64,000 bases of DNA, taken from NCBI GenBank assembly GCA_963750535.1, contig CAVVRF010000045.1, positions 1 through 64,000 of the forward strand, in the 5' to 3' direction. The translations under genes and the position numbers were made by a program. Shown piece by piece: positions 16,635 through 25,331 of the stretch. Below the pieces are notes generated by a model. The model was not told the origin of the DNA, searched no databases, and worked only from the letters and a program-made list of their open reading frames with translations. Source of the DNA: JAKFWF01 sp963750535. Its GTDB lineage: Bacteria > Pseudomonadota > Alphaproteobacteria > Rhizobiales > Hyphomicrobiaceae. Numbering within the stretch: the stretch's first letter is position 1; each line of letters starts with the position of its first letter.

Positions 16635-17603
16635 ATGTCGCTTGAAACCGAGACCGTGCTCGATCGCCGCCGCTTGCGACGCCACCTGTCGATCTGGCGA
16701 GCCCTCGCCATCCTGATCGGTGTCGTCGCGATCGGCTACATGGCCTCGATGCGCGACGGCGGGCCGGGCTTCGCTCACCCGCGGCAGATCGCCCGCGTCA
16801 CGATCGAGGGCATGATCACCGAGGACCGGGCGCAGCTGAAGCTGTTGCGCGACCTCGCCGACGCGAAGTACGTAGAGGGCGTCATCCTGTTCGTGAACAG
16901 CCCCGGCGGCACCACCACCGGCGGCGAGGCCCTGTTCGAGGGGCTGCGCCGGCTGTCGGAGAAGAAGCCGGTGGTCGCCCAGTTCGGCACGGTCGCGGCG
17001 TCGGCCGGGTACATCGTCGGGCTCGGCACCGATCATATCGTCGCGCGCGGCAATACCATCACCGGCTCGGTCGGCGTCATCATGCAATGGCCGGAGGTGT
17101 CCGAGATGCTGGCCAAGCTCGGCGTCAAGGTCAACGAGATCAAGAGCGGCCCGCTCAAGGCGCAGCCCTCGCCCTTCCACCCCGCGGACGATGCCAGCAG
17201 GAAGGTGGCCCAGGACATGATCATGGATGGCCAGCGCTGGTTCCTGGGCCTCGTGCAATCGCGCCGCAACGTCGATATCGCAAGCATCACCGGCCTCGAG
17301 CAGGGCCGCGTCTTTTCCGGCCGCGAGGCGCAGGCACTGAAGCTCGTCGACGAGATCGGCGGCGAGACCGAGGCGGTGCGATACCTGGCGGAGAAGCGCA
17401 ACGTCCCGAAGGATCTCAAGATCATCGACTGGAAGCCGAAGCGGAAGACGGACTGGCCGCTGGCTACCGGCGAGGCGAGCCTGCTCGCCTGGCTGGGCGG
17501 CCGCCTGCTGGGTGATCTCGGCACCCGCATCGCCCAGGACCCGGGGCTCGCCGCGAGCGGCCTTGACGGTATGCTCTCGGTTTGGCAACCTGCTAAAAAT
17601 TGA
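16635..17603 (+). CDS. sppA: Signal peptide peptidase SppA, 36-kDa type
   Basis: A 322-residue membrane serine protease that degrades cleaved signal peptides. One N-terminal helix lies at about residues 21-37. The protease domain has LFVNSPGG near 86-92, the nucleophile Ser123 in VAASAGYI, and the general base Lys175 in KSGPLKAQPSPF, the Ser-Lys dyad of the short SppA form. GSVGVIMQWP between them is also conserved. The order rpsA - sppA - ihfB is typical of alphaproteobacteria. The region before the start contains the rpsA terminator, so sppA likely has its own promoter. Confidence 0.92.
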   Translation: MSLETETVLDRRRLRRHLSIWRALAILIGVVAIGYMASMRDGGPGFAHPRQIARVTIEGMITEDRAQLKLLRDLADAKYVEGVILFVNSPGGTTTGGEALFEGLRRLSEKKPVVAQFGTVAASAGYIVGLGTDHIVARGNTITGSVGVIMQWPEVSEMLAKLGVKVNEIKSGPLKAQPSPFHPADDASRKVAQDMIMDGQRWFLGLVQSRRNVDIASITGLEQGRVFSGREAQALKLVDEIGGETEAVRYLAEKRNVPKDLKIIDWKPKRKTDWPLATGEASLLAWLGGRLLGDLGTRIAQDPGLAASGLDGMLSVWQPAKN

Positions 17604-17682
17604 ATATTTACAATATGTTTGCCGTTGATCCGTAGCTGGAGCACGGCAGCCCCGCCAGCGTACCATTGGAGTTCAGCAGCAC

Positions 17683-17964
17683 GTGATCAAGTCCGAGCTC
17701 ATCCAGAAGATTGCCGCCACCAATCCGCACCTGTTCCATCGGGACGTGGAGCGTATCGTCAACGTGATCTTCGATGAGATCATCGAGGCATTGGCGCGTG
17801 GCGATCGGGTCGAGTTGCGCGGCTTCGGCGCCTTCACCGTGAAGCATCGGGCACCACGTGTCGGCCGCAATCCCCGCACCGGCGCCGCGGTGCCGGTCGA
17901 CGAGAAGTTCGTGCCGTTCTTCAAGACCGGCAAGGAGCTGCGCGAGCGGCTCAACGCCAACTGA
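17683..17964 (+). CDS. ihfB: Integration host factor subunit beta
   Basis: A 93-residue HU/IHF-family DNA-bending protein. The start is GTG at 17683. The family signature spans GDRVELRGFGAFTV and the DNA-intercalating arm APRVGRNPRTGAAVPV, with the RNPRTG motif that inserts into the minor groove. MIKSELIQKIA and the position between sppA and lapA identify the beta subunit rather than HU or IhfA. It acts as a heterodimer with IhfA in the nucleoid, bending DNA at promoters and recombination sites. Confidence 0.95.
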   Translation: MIKSELIQKIAATNPHLFHRDVERIVNVIFDEIIEALARGDRVELRGFGAFTVKHRAPRVGRNPRTGAAVPVDEKFVPFFKTGKELRERLNAN

Positions 17965-18019
17965 ACCTACCCGGCCGCGAAAGCCGCGGCGCAGCGCAAG
18001 CCCGCCAGGAGACAGTATC

Positions 18020-18394
18020 GTGCTTGGCCGTATCCTAGGACTGATCATCGGCTTCGTCGCAGCCGTGTTCCTCGTTACGCTCGCGGTTGCCAACCGGCAC
18101 ACCGTGCGACTGGTGCTCGACCCGTTCAATCCCGAGAGCCCGGTCGTCTCCATCGACGTTGTCCCGTTTTATGGTTACTTGTTCGGCATGCTGATCGCCG
18201 GCGTCGTCCTGGGCGGCTTTGCGACCTGGGTCGGTCAATCGAAGTGGCGCCGCACCGCGCGCGGCCGCACGCAGGAATCGATCCGCTGGAAGGCGGAAGC
18301 CGAGCGCCTCGCCCGCGAGCGCGAGGCTGCCGCCGCGGCGGCGAGCCCCGGCAAGCAGTTGGCGATTGCCGGTGGCAGTGCCCGCGCGCGATAG
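18020..18394 (+). CDS. lapA: LapA-domain inner-membrane protein (DUF1049)
   Basis: A 124-residue membrane protein starting at GTG 18020, preceded by AGGAG at 18007-18011. Two membrane helices (about residues 3-22 and 45-67) flank a short periplasmic loop, and a charged, helical C-terminal tail (about 80-110) faces the cytoplasm. This is the LapA layout; in enterobacteria LapA works with LapB in controlling LpxC and lipopolysaccharide synthesis. Its position after ihfB is conserved in many proteobacteria. No lapB-like gene is next to it. Confidence 0.85.
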   Translation: MLGRILGLIIGFVAAVFLVTLAVANRHTVRLVLDPFNPESPVVSIDVVPFYGYLFGMLIAGVVLGGFATWVGQSKWRRTARGRTQESIRWKAEAERLAREREAAAAAASPGKQLAIAGGSARAR

Positions 18395-18412
18395 GCGAGA
18401 AGGCTAACCGGC

Positions 18413-19603
18413 ATGCGCTACATCGATGCGGGCGCGGTCTCCAAGGCACTGTCCTATCCCGCGCTGATCGACATCCTCGATGCCGCATTTCGCACCGGTG
18501 CGATCTCGCCGCTGAGACACCACCATCGCATCGCGCTCGAGAGCCGGCCCGAGGCGATGCTGCTGCTGATGCCGGCTTGGCAGGCGTCGGCCCCCGGCGC
18601 GCTCACCGCCGGACCCTACATCGGCATCAAGATGGTGACGGTCTTTCCCGACAATGGCCGGTTGGGCAAGCCCGCCATCTACGGCGTCTATCTGCTGCTG
18701 TCGTCCGAAACCGGCGAGCCGCTCGCCATTCTCGATGCCCCGACGCTGACGGTCTGGCGCACCGCGGCCGCGTCGGCGCTGGCAAGCCGCTACCTGAGCC
18801 GGCCGGACGCGTCGCGCATGGTGATGGTGGGAGCCGGCGCGCTGGCCGAATTCCTGGTCCGCGCCCACGCTTCGGTGCGGCCGATCAGGCAGGTCACGAT
18901 CTGGAATCGGACCCGCGACAGGGCCGAGGCGGCGGCGGCGAAGCTCGCCGGCTCAGGCCTCGAGGTCACGATCGCGGACGATCTGGAAGCAGCGGTGCGC
19001 AGCGCCGATCTGGTGTCGACGGCGACGCTCTCGTCGACGCCGCTGGTCAAGGGGGCATGGCTCAAGCCGGGTGCCCATCTCGATTGCGTCGGCGCCTACC
19101 GGCCGGACATGCGCGAAAGCGACGACGAATGTGTGCGCCGGGCCCGGCTGTGGGTCGATACCCTGGCCGGAGGCCTCAACGAAGCGGGCGATGTCGTGAT
19201 GCCGCTGAAGGCCGGTGTGATCACCGAGGCGCAGGTGCTCGGTGACCTCTACGCGCTTGCACGCGGCACGGCGCCGCTGCGTGCCTCGAACGACGACATC
19301 ACCATGTTCAAGTCGGTCGGCGCCTCGATCGAGGACCTGGCGGCGGCGGTTGCCGTGTGGGAGAAAGACCGCCGCTTGAGGGTTCAGAGCCCGCGCGCGG
19401 GGGCTGAAGGCGATGTCAGCTCGCGCGCAGCCATGCCCTGGCGCTGTCGAACCAGCCTTGCTGCTGGTTTGCCGCGGACTCGAATGGATCGGCGAAGAAC
19501 GTTGCGCCGGCCGCCACCGCGGTGTCGCCGACAGCATCCACCAGACTTGGCGCACCGGCTGCATAGACGATGTCGATGCGGTCGAGCGGCGGCAGGTGGT
19601 TGA
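18413..19603 (+). CDS. Ornithine cyclodeaminase / mu-crystallin family protein with aberrant C-terminus
   Basis: An NAD(P)-dependent enzyme of the OCD family (ornithine cyclodeaminase, alanine dehydrogenase or ketimine reductase types). The substrate region has GPYIGIKMVTVFPDN, the Rossmann part has VMVGAGALAEFLVRAHA with WNRTRDRAEA, and the C-terminal catalytic area has DCVGAYRPDMRE and TMFKSVGASIEDLAAA. The family ends near residue 322 (WEKDRR), but this frame runs on for about 75 Arg/Pro-rich residues and overlaps the convergent reductase gene by 188 bases. A one-base shift at about 19370 would give a TGA at the expected place, so the tail is probably an artefact of an indel. Preferred substrate unknown. 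Confidence 0.8.
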   Translation: MRYIDAGAVSKALSYPALIDILDAAFRTGAISPLRHHHRIALESRPEAMLLLMPAWQASAPGALTAGPYIGIKMVTVFPDNGRLGKPAIYGVYLLLSSETGEPLAILDAPTLTVWRTAAASALASRYLSRPDASRMVMVGAGALAEFLVRAHASVRPIRQVTIWNRTRDRAEAAAAKLAGSGLEVTIADDLEAAVRSADLVSTATLSSTPLVKGAWLKPGAHLDCVGAYRPDMRESDDECVRRARLWVDTLAGGLNEAGDVVMPLKAGVITEAQVLGDLYALARGTAPLRASNDDITMFKSVGASIEDLAAAVAVWEKDRRLRVQSPRAGAEGDVSSRAAMPWRCRTSLAAGLPRTRMDRRRTLRRPPPRCRRQHPPDLAHRLHRRCRCGRAAAGG

Positions 19604-20414
19604 TGGCCGGCCCGGGGATGAGCAGACCATGCATTCGGGGGAGATCGTCGACACAGGCAACGATCTTCACGCCGACGTGCCGGCTGGCGAGGTCAAGCGC
19701 CGGCGCCATATAGAGTGAGGCAAGCTTGCGGGTGGCTGCCACCAGCACGATCGAGCGCGCGGGATTTTCGCGCAACGCCGCGGCGGCCACCGCCCACATT
19801 GGAGCAAACCCGGTGCCGCTGCCGACCAGCACCAGCCGCCGCGTCGATCGTGGCCGCAGGAATGCATGGCCGAACGGCCCCTCGATCGTCACCGCATGCC
19901 CGGTCTTGATCGCACGCCCGATCTGCGGCGACACACGGCCATCGCGCACCCGCTTGATATTGAGGCGGATCAGCCCGTCGTCGCGCAGTGTGCCGAGCGC
20001 CGCGGTCGGGGTGAACGGGCGGGCCGGGTAGCCGCGAAAGCGGAAGCGGCAATATTGCCCCGGCAGCATCTCGAATTTGCGCGAGGGCTCGATCGTCACC
20101 TCGACGACATCCTTGGCGAGATCGACGATGCGGATCACCTTGCCTTGAATGCGGCCCGGCGGCGGCAGTGCCTCGACCTCCAGTCGCAAGTCCGAGAAGA
20201 TCCGCGCCTGGCACGCATGCACCATGCCGGCCTGCCTGGTCTCGCCGCCGAGCGTGATCCCGGCCGCGACGCGGGTCAGGCATGAGCCGCATCGGCCGGC
20301 GCGGCAATCGTGCGGCAGGTCGACGCCACTGGTCAGCGCGGCATCGAGCAGGAACTGGCCTGATCGGGCATGAAACTCCTGCCCTGCAATCGAAATCCGG
20401 TGCAGCTTCGCCAT
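19416..20414 (-). CDS. 2Fe-2S ferredoxin-domain FAD/NAD(P)H oxidoreductase
   Basis: A 332-residue electron-transfer flavoprotein. The N-terminal plant-type ferredoxin domain binds 2Fe-2S through CRAGRCGSC (about residues 37-45) and a later cysteine in MVHACQA. It is followed by an FAD-binding barrel (GQYCRFRFRG, with RPFTPTA) and an NAD(P)-binding domain (LVLVGSGTGFAPMWA). The layout matches oxygenase reductases and CDP-6-deoxyglucoseen reductase. The ATG at 20414 has GGAGG ten bases upstream and overlaps the stop of the heme-protein gene by one base (TGATG), so the two are translationally coupled. I infer that it feeds electrons to that membrane heme protein. Confidence 0.87.
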   Translation of the reverse strand: MAKLHRISIAGQEFHARSGQFLLDAALTSGVDLPHDCRAGRCGSCLTRVAAGITLGGETRQAGMVHACQARIFSDLRLEVEALPPPGRIQGKVIRIVDLAKDVVEVTIEPSRKFEMLPGQYCRFRFRGYPARPFTPTAALGTLRDDGLIRLNIKRVRDGRVSPQIGRAIKTGHAVTIEGPFGHAFLRPRSTRRLVLVGSGTGFAPMWAVAAAALRENPARSIVLVAATRKLASLYMAPALDLASRHVGVKIVACVDDLPRMHGLLIPGPAINHLPPLDRIDIVYAAGAPSLVDAVGDTAVAAGATFFADPFESAANQQQGWFDSARAWLRAS

Positions 20415-22207
20415 CAATCAACCTCCAGTGTGAATGGACGCAAATGCCGGGTGTGCCGCTTTTCCGAGTGGTCGAACGCCGCGACCCACATCAGCGTGCC
20501 GCTCTTGATCGCGACGTCGTGGCGACTGTCGGTGTAGAGCCGTCTCGCGATCTCGAGCGTCCAGCGGCCGGCCGCCCATCGCGCCACGCCGCGGATGCCG
20601 TCGCGCGGAACCTCGAAGGCATCGGCAACGACGATGCCGGGTATCACGGTGCCGTCCGGAACGGCGGCATCACGCGCCGCGGTGTAGGGCACCGACTCGG
20701 ATTCGAGCATCCACCAGCGTGCACCTTCGCTTTCGCTTGCCGCACTGGCGTCGCTGACGCGTCCCATCGCCTGGGCCATCGCGGCGAGATCGCGCGGTAG
20801 CCTGTCCGGGACCGCTGCCGGCGCGCCGGCGGCCGACACTGCTTCCACGATGTTCGTTCGATACGGCACCTTGCCGGGATCGAGCGCGTAGCCGCCCTGG
20901 TACGGCGCATTGACGGCCGGCTTCGGGCTGCCGAAATGAGAATTGTCGACGTGTCCGGTGGTCCCGCCGTGCGAGGCGCGCCACTGCCAGACATCGGCGA
21001 TGCCGTCGCCGTCGATGTAGTGGAGGCCGCGGCCGCTGCTGCTCGCCGGCCGATCGGCTAGCGGCTTGCGCGCGAGATGGATCGCGGCCCCGAGCAGCGG
21101 CAGCGCGGGCTTGGCGAGCAGGACCGAGAACTTGTCCTCGTGGAAGCGGTGCTCGTCGACAAGATCCTCGCGAGTGGCGGCGACGCCCCAGCGGCCGTTG
21201 CGCTTGACCAGCGGCAGATGCTTCAGCGAACGCGTCGGATCCTCCCACACGAAGGCGAAGTAGGCGAACTCGCCGTCATGAACCGCGCGCACCTCGACCT
21301 GCGACTGATGCGTGCCGCCGAAGTCGCCGCCTTGCGTCGTCAGGACGCTGACCGGAGCGGTCTTGGTCCATGCCGGATCGGAGAGATCGCCATCGAGCAC
21401 CGGGGCCTGGACCCTCGAGATCTGTGCCACGCGCAAGGCTGGACGCGTTGCCTGCTCGGTGCCGATTGCGCCGCCGGCAACGAGCAATGCCACCGCCAGC
21501 GCGGTCGCGAACGGGTGCGCGTGCATGGTCGCCGCCTGCCGCCGGGTGTCCGGCTTTGCGCCTGCGTTGACTGCCTCGCGGGGCTGCTCGATCGCGGCAT
21601 CGCCGCGGTCCTGCGCCTGACGGGCAAGGTGCTCGGCCAGGATCTCGGCCAGATCCTGTGGCGGCGACGCGACGTGCAGCGGCGCCGGCCGCAGCACTCT
21701 CGTCAGCTGCGCGATACCGCCGGATGCGGCGTGCAGAAGGACGTGCGCCATGATGCTGCCGAGGCAGAAATACGTGGCGACACGGTGCACCGCGATCAGC
21801 GACTGGCTGGCGCCGGCGAACACCAAAAGGCCGGTTGCCACCTCCACCGCCAGCGCGATCATCAGGACCCAGAACACTGCGACATTGACCGCCGCCCATC
21901 GTTGCCTGCCGGACCGCGTCATCACCAGTGCTCGCGCCTTGTCGAGCCGGACCCGCGATTGCAGGCGGGCGCCACGTACATAGCATGCGTAGGCGGCAAG
22001 GATCGCCATCAGTGCCACGCCGGCGACCATGTGCCTGAACCAGAGATGCTCGACCGGCAGCACCGGGTCGAGGATGCGCAGCCACTCGGAGTCCGGATCA
22101 TCGGTGGCAATGCGCAATCCGGTCGCCACCAGGACCACGAACGACACCACCAGCGCCGCGTGCAGGTAGACGGTGCCAAAGTCGGTCGAGCGCCGAATCG
22201 TGCTCAT
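20414..22207 (-). CDS. Cytochrome b561-type membrane domain fused to ethylbenzene-dehydrogenase-like heme domain
   Basis: About 597 residues from the ATG at 22207 (a TTG at 22267 would add 20). The first about 165 residues hold four membrane helices of the diheme cytochrome b561 kind, with candidate heme-ligand histidines in VYLHAAL, EHLWFRHMV, IAVHRVA and MAHVLLHA. A cytoplasmic-looking linker and another hydrophobic segment (TALAVALLVAGGAIG) precede a C-terminal domain with VLDGDLSDPAWTK and FAYFAFVWEDPTRS, typical of the ethylbenzene-dehydrogenase gamma-like (EB_dh/DOMON) heme-b fold. Together with the coupled reductase this forms a predicted NAD(P)H - flavin - FeS - membrane heme - periplasmic heme chain. 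The final acceptor is unknown. Confidence 0.8.
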   Translation of the reverse strand: MSTIRRSTDFGTVYLHAALVVSFVVLVATGLRIATDDPDSEWLRILDPVLPVEHLWFRHMVAGVALMAILAAYACYVRGARLQSRVRLDKARALVMTRSGRQRWAAVNVAVFWVLMIALAVEVATGLLVFAGASQSLIAVHRVATYFCLGSIMAHVLLHAASGGIAQLTRVLRPAPLHVASPPQDLAEILAEHLARQAQDRGDAAIEQPREAVNAGAKPDTRRQAATMHAHPFATALAVALLVAGGAIGTEQATRPALRVAQISRVQAPVLDGDLSDPAWTKTAPVSVLTTQGGDFGGTHQSQVEVRAVHDGEFAYFAFVWEDPTRSLKHLPLVKRNGRWGVAATREDLVDEHRFHEDKFSVLLAKPALPLLGAAIHLARKPLADRPASSSGRGLHYIDGDGIADVWQWRASHGGTTGHVDNSHFGSPKPAVNAPYQGGYALDPGKVPYRTNIVEAVSAAGAPAAVPDRLPRDLAAMAQAMGRVSDASAASESEGARWWMLESESVPYTAARDAAVPDGTVIPGIVVADAFEVPRDGIRGVARWAAGRWTLEIARRLYTDSRHDVAIKSGTLMWVAAFDHSEKRHTRHLRPFTLEVD

Positions 22208-22441
22208 GAGTTCGAGAACCCTTCGCGAATGGTCGATGAGGGGCCCGTCGCTCGTGGGCTCGCGCAATCATCGCGTGGCATTGGAACGGGCGAACCGGAT
22301 AGCCGCGCTAGCCGATCGATTATTGCGGTCGTTGGCCGCGGCGAGACGTTACAGAGCCAAAGCTGGCGACTTTAAGGCGTTGAATTGATTTTATAAAATG
22401 CACGCATTGAACATTTGTCGCGAATTCGTGCGTCCAGAGCG

Positions 22442-23995
22442 TCAGTGCGTGGCATCGGGCATCGACGCCCGCTTGCGGGCAATGAAGTCCTTCAGCGCCT
22501 CGTCGATCGCCGGATCGAGGGCGGGCTGCTGATAGTCGGCGAGCATCTTTTTCCAGGTCGCATTGGCGCGCACGTGCATTTCCTTGGCGCCTTCCGCCTC
22601 CCACTGCTCGACCGAGTTGTTGTCGTGCAGGCCAAATCGATGGAAGGCGTTCTCGAAATTCGCCTGCGTATGCGCGCAGCCGAGGAAGTGGCCGCCAGGA
22701 CCGACCTCTCGCAGCGCCGACAGGCCCTGCCCGTTCTCGCTCACGTCGACGCCCTGGCAGAAGCGGTGCATGCCGCCGAGCTCGTCGCAGTCCATGATGA
22801 ATTTCTCATACGATGAAGCGAGCCCGCCTTCCATCCAGCCGGCCGCGTGCAGGACGAAATTGGTGCCGGCCATGATCGTCGGCATCAGTGTGTTGGCGCT
22901 CTCGTAGGCGGCCTGGGCGTCGGGCCGCTTCGATGCGCACAGCGAGCCGCCGGTGCGGAACGGCAGGTTCATGCGCCGGGCGAGCTGCGCCGCGCCGAAG
23001 ATCGCATGTGCGGCCTCGGGCGTGCCGAAGGTCGGCGCGCCCGACTGCATCGAGATGGTCGAGACGAAGGTGCCGAAGATCACCGGCGCGCCGGGCCGCA
23101 CGAGCTGGGTGAACGCAACGCCGGTCATCACCTCGGCCAGCACCTGCGCCAGCGTCGCCGCCACCGTCACCGGGCTCATCGCGCCCGACAGAATGAACGG
23201 CGTGATGATGCACGCCTGATTGGCAGCCGCGTAGGTCTCGGCGGCGCCGAGCATGGTCGCGTCCCACACCATCGGCGAATTGGCGTTGATCAGGCTGGTG
23301 CACACCGTGTTCGCGTGCACGAAGTCGCGACCGAACAGTATCTCGCACATCGACACCGTGTCGGCGGCCCGCAGCGGATGCGTCACCGAGCCCATGAACG
23401 GTTTGTCCGAATACGCGATGTGAGCGTAGATCATGTCGAGGTGGCGCTTGTTGACCGGCACGTCGACCGGCTCGCAGACGGTGCCGCCCGAGTGGTGCAT
23501 CCACGGCGAGGCGTAGGCGAGCTTCACGAAGTTCTGGAAGTCCTCGATGGTGCCGTAGCGGCGGCCGCGGTCGAGGTCATGCACGAACGGCGAGCCGTAG
23601 ACCGGCGCGAACACCGTCTTGTTGCCGCCGATCTCGACGCTGCGCGCCGGATTGCGCGCGTGCTGCGTGTAGGTCGATGGCGCCGTCCGGCACAATGAGC
23701 GTGCGAGCCCCTTCGGGAAGCGGATTCGCGTGCCCTGGCAGTCGGCGCCGGCCGCCTTGAACAGCTGGTGTGCTTTCGGATGATCGCGAAACTCGATGCC
23801 GATTTCCTGCAGCAGCGTCTCGGCATTGGCCTCGATGATGGCGAGGGTCTCGGCACTCAGCAGGTCGGTCGGCGGGATGTTGCGCGTGATGTAGGGAATC
23901 GAGACCGCCGCCCGCTGCAGGCGGGCCGCCATGCGGGCCTCGCGACCTCGGCGCACCGGCGCCCCTGACGGCTGATCGGACTGCGAAGCGCCCAT
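22442..23995 (-). CDS. Trimethylamine methyltransferase (MttB) superfamily protein, non-pyrrolysine
   Basis: A 517-residue MttB-fold protein. Relatives move a methyl group from quaternary amines such as glycine betaine to a corrinoid protein. Motifs: NIPPTDLLSAE, EIGIEFRDHP, YGSPFVHDLDRGRRYG and the C-terminal LASSYEKFIMDCDELGG. The frame has no internal amber codon, so it lacks pyrrolysine and belongs with MtgB-like betaine demethylases rather than true trimethylamine enzymes. The ATG at 23995 is preceded by GAGGGATGGA; the open frame extends 36 codons further up but without homology. A GlxA/AraC regulator lies upstream on the same strand. No corrinoid protein or reactivase gene is nearby, so substrate and partner are inferred. 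Confidence 0.85.
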   Translation of the reverse strand: MGASQSDQPSGAPVRRGREARMAARLQRAAVSIPYITRNIPPTDLLSAETLAIIEANAETLLQEIGIEFRDHPKAHQLFKAAGADCQGTRIRFPKGLARSLCRTAPSTYTQHARNPARSVEIGGNKTVFAPVYGSPFVHDLDRGRRYGTIEDFQNFVKLAYASPWMHHSGGTVCEPVDVPVNKRHLDMIYAHIAYSDKPFMGSVTHPLRAADTVSMCEILFGRDFVHANTVCTSLINANSPMVWDATMLGAAETYAAANQACIITPFILSGAMSPVTVAATLAQVLAEVMTGVAFTQLVRPGAPVIFGTFVSTISMQSGAPTFGTPEAAHAIFGAAQLARRMNLPFRTGGSLCASKRPDAQAAYESANTLMPTIMAGTNFVLHAAGWMEGGLASSYEKFIMDCDELGGMHRFCQGVDVSENGQGLSALREVGPGGHFLGCAHTQANFENAFHRFGLHDNNSVEQWEAEGAKEMHVRANATWKKMLADYQQPALDPAIDEALKDFIARKRASMPDATH

Positions 23996-24056
23996 GGCCG
24001 TTCCATCCCTCGCTGCTGGTTTCGCCGCCCATATGCCGGGCAACTTCGTGTTGCCG

Positions 24057-25136
24057 CTAACCCACCTGCGGCATCGGCTTGTGCGGACCCGTCTTGACGT
24101 CACGTGAACCGACGCGCCGCTCGGTGCTCGGCGTATGGCCGAAATGCTCGTTGTAGCTCTTCGAGAAGTGCGACGCCGAGACGAAGCCGCACGCCATCGC
24201 GACCGACAGGATCGGCTGGCTCGTCTGCTGCAGCAGGAAGCGGGCGCGGTCGAGCCGTACCGTCAGATAATGCCGGGTCGGCGAGTGGCCGAGATATTTC
24301 GCGAACAGGCGCTCGAGCTGGCGCGGCGACACGCCGGCGTCGGCGGCGAGCTCGGTGCAGGAGAGCGGCGTCTCGATCGTCTCCTCCATGCGCGCGACGA
24401 CGGCAAGCAGGCGCGGATGGGCGACGCCAAGACGCGTGCGCAGGTCCATGCGCTGGCGCTCGGTGGCCTCGCGGATGCGGTGATGGATCAGCTGGTCGGT
24501 GACGGCGGTGGCGAGCGCCTGGCCATGGTCGCGGGCGATGATCGACAGCATCATGTCGGCCGCCGCCGTGCCGCCGGCGCAGGTGAAGCGGTTGCGATCG
24601 ATCTCGAACAGCTCCGAGGTGACGTCGAGATGCGGAAACTCGGTCATCAGGGCGGCCTGGTTCTCCCAGTGGATCGTCGACTGGTAGCCGTCGAGCAGGC
24701 CGGCCTTGGCCAGCACGTGGGTCCCCGTGCACACGGCGCCGAGCGCGGTACCGAACGACGATAGCCGTCGCAGCACCGCGATGACGTCACGGTGGTCGAG
24801 GCTCTGCACGCCGTTGCCGGCGCACAGGATCGCCGCCGACAGGTCGCGCGCGTGGGTGAACGGCTCGTCGACCCGCACCTCGACGCTGTTCGACGCCCGC
24901 ACCGGTCGCCCGTCCCTGGAATAGAGGCGCCAGGAGTAGAGCAACCGCTCGGTCACCTGATTGGCGAGGCGCAGCGGCTCGATCGCCGAGGTGAACGCCA
25001 TCATGGTGAAGTTCGGCACCAGGAAATAGCCGACGTGGCAGGGCCGCGTGCCGTCATGGCGCAGAACCGTTTGACCGGCCTGCGAACTCGTCGCGGCCAT
25101 CGGCTTGGGAGGCCGGGTCGGGCTCGTCTTTACCAT
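24057..25136 (-). CDS. GlxA-family transcriptional regulator (DJ-1/PfpI-like plus AraC HTH)
   Basis: A 359-residue regulator. The N-terminal half is a class-I glutamine-amidotransferase-like domain (VGYFLVPNFTMMAFTSAIEPLRLAN, GAVCTGTHVLAKAGLLDG), usually a ligand-binding, non-catalytic domain here. The C-terminal about 110 residues are an AraC-type double helix-turn-helix (GVSPRQLERLFAKYLG, VAMACGFVSASHFSKSYNEHFG). This layout is shared with GbdR and CdhR, which sense glycine betaine or carnitine breakdown products. It lies 61 bases before the MttB-family gene on the same strand. It probably activates that gene in response to a quaternary amine metabolite. Confidence 0.88.
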   Translation of the reverse strand: MVKTSPTRPPKPMAATSSQAGQTVLRHDGTRPCHVGYFLVPNFTMMAFTSAIEPLRLANQVTERLLYSWRLYSRDGRPVRASNSVEVRVDEPFTHARDLSAAILCAGNGVQSLDHRDVIAVLRRLSSFGTALGAVCTGTHVLAKAGLLDGYQSTIHWENQAALMTEFPHLDVTSELFEIDRNRFTCAGGTAAADMMLSIIARDHGQALATAVTDQLIHHRIREATERQRMDLRTRLGVAHPRLLAVVARMEETIETPLSCTELAADAGVSPRQLERLFAKYLGHSPTRHYLTVRLDRARFLLQQTSQPILSVAMACGFVSASHFSKSYNEHFGHTPSTERRVGSRDVKTGPHKPMPQVG

Positions 25137-25331
25137 TTTCTATTCTAGACACGACATCTGCCGATTTGGCTAGGGGTCATGGAATGCCTCGTGGGCTATC
25201 CGCGGCGGCACATTTACCGAAGATCAAGCATCGACCACTACTTTAAGTTGTGTAATTTGTCTTCATGTATCTCGGTGATTGCACATGCGCGGCGCACTTC
25301 GAGAAGGCAATCGGGCCCGCAGGAGGCAAAG

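Noticed and set aside
22442..23995. Pyrrolysine-containing trimethylamine methyltransferase
   Set aside because: The frame is open without an internal amber codon, so it is a non-pyrrolysine member.
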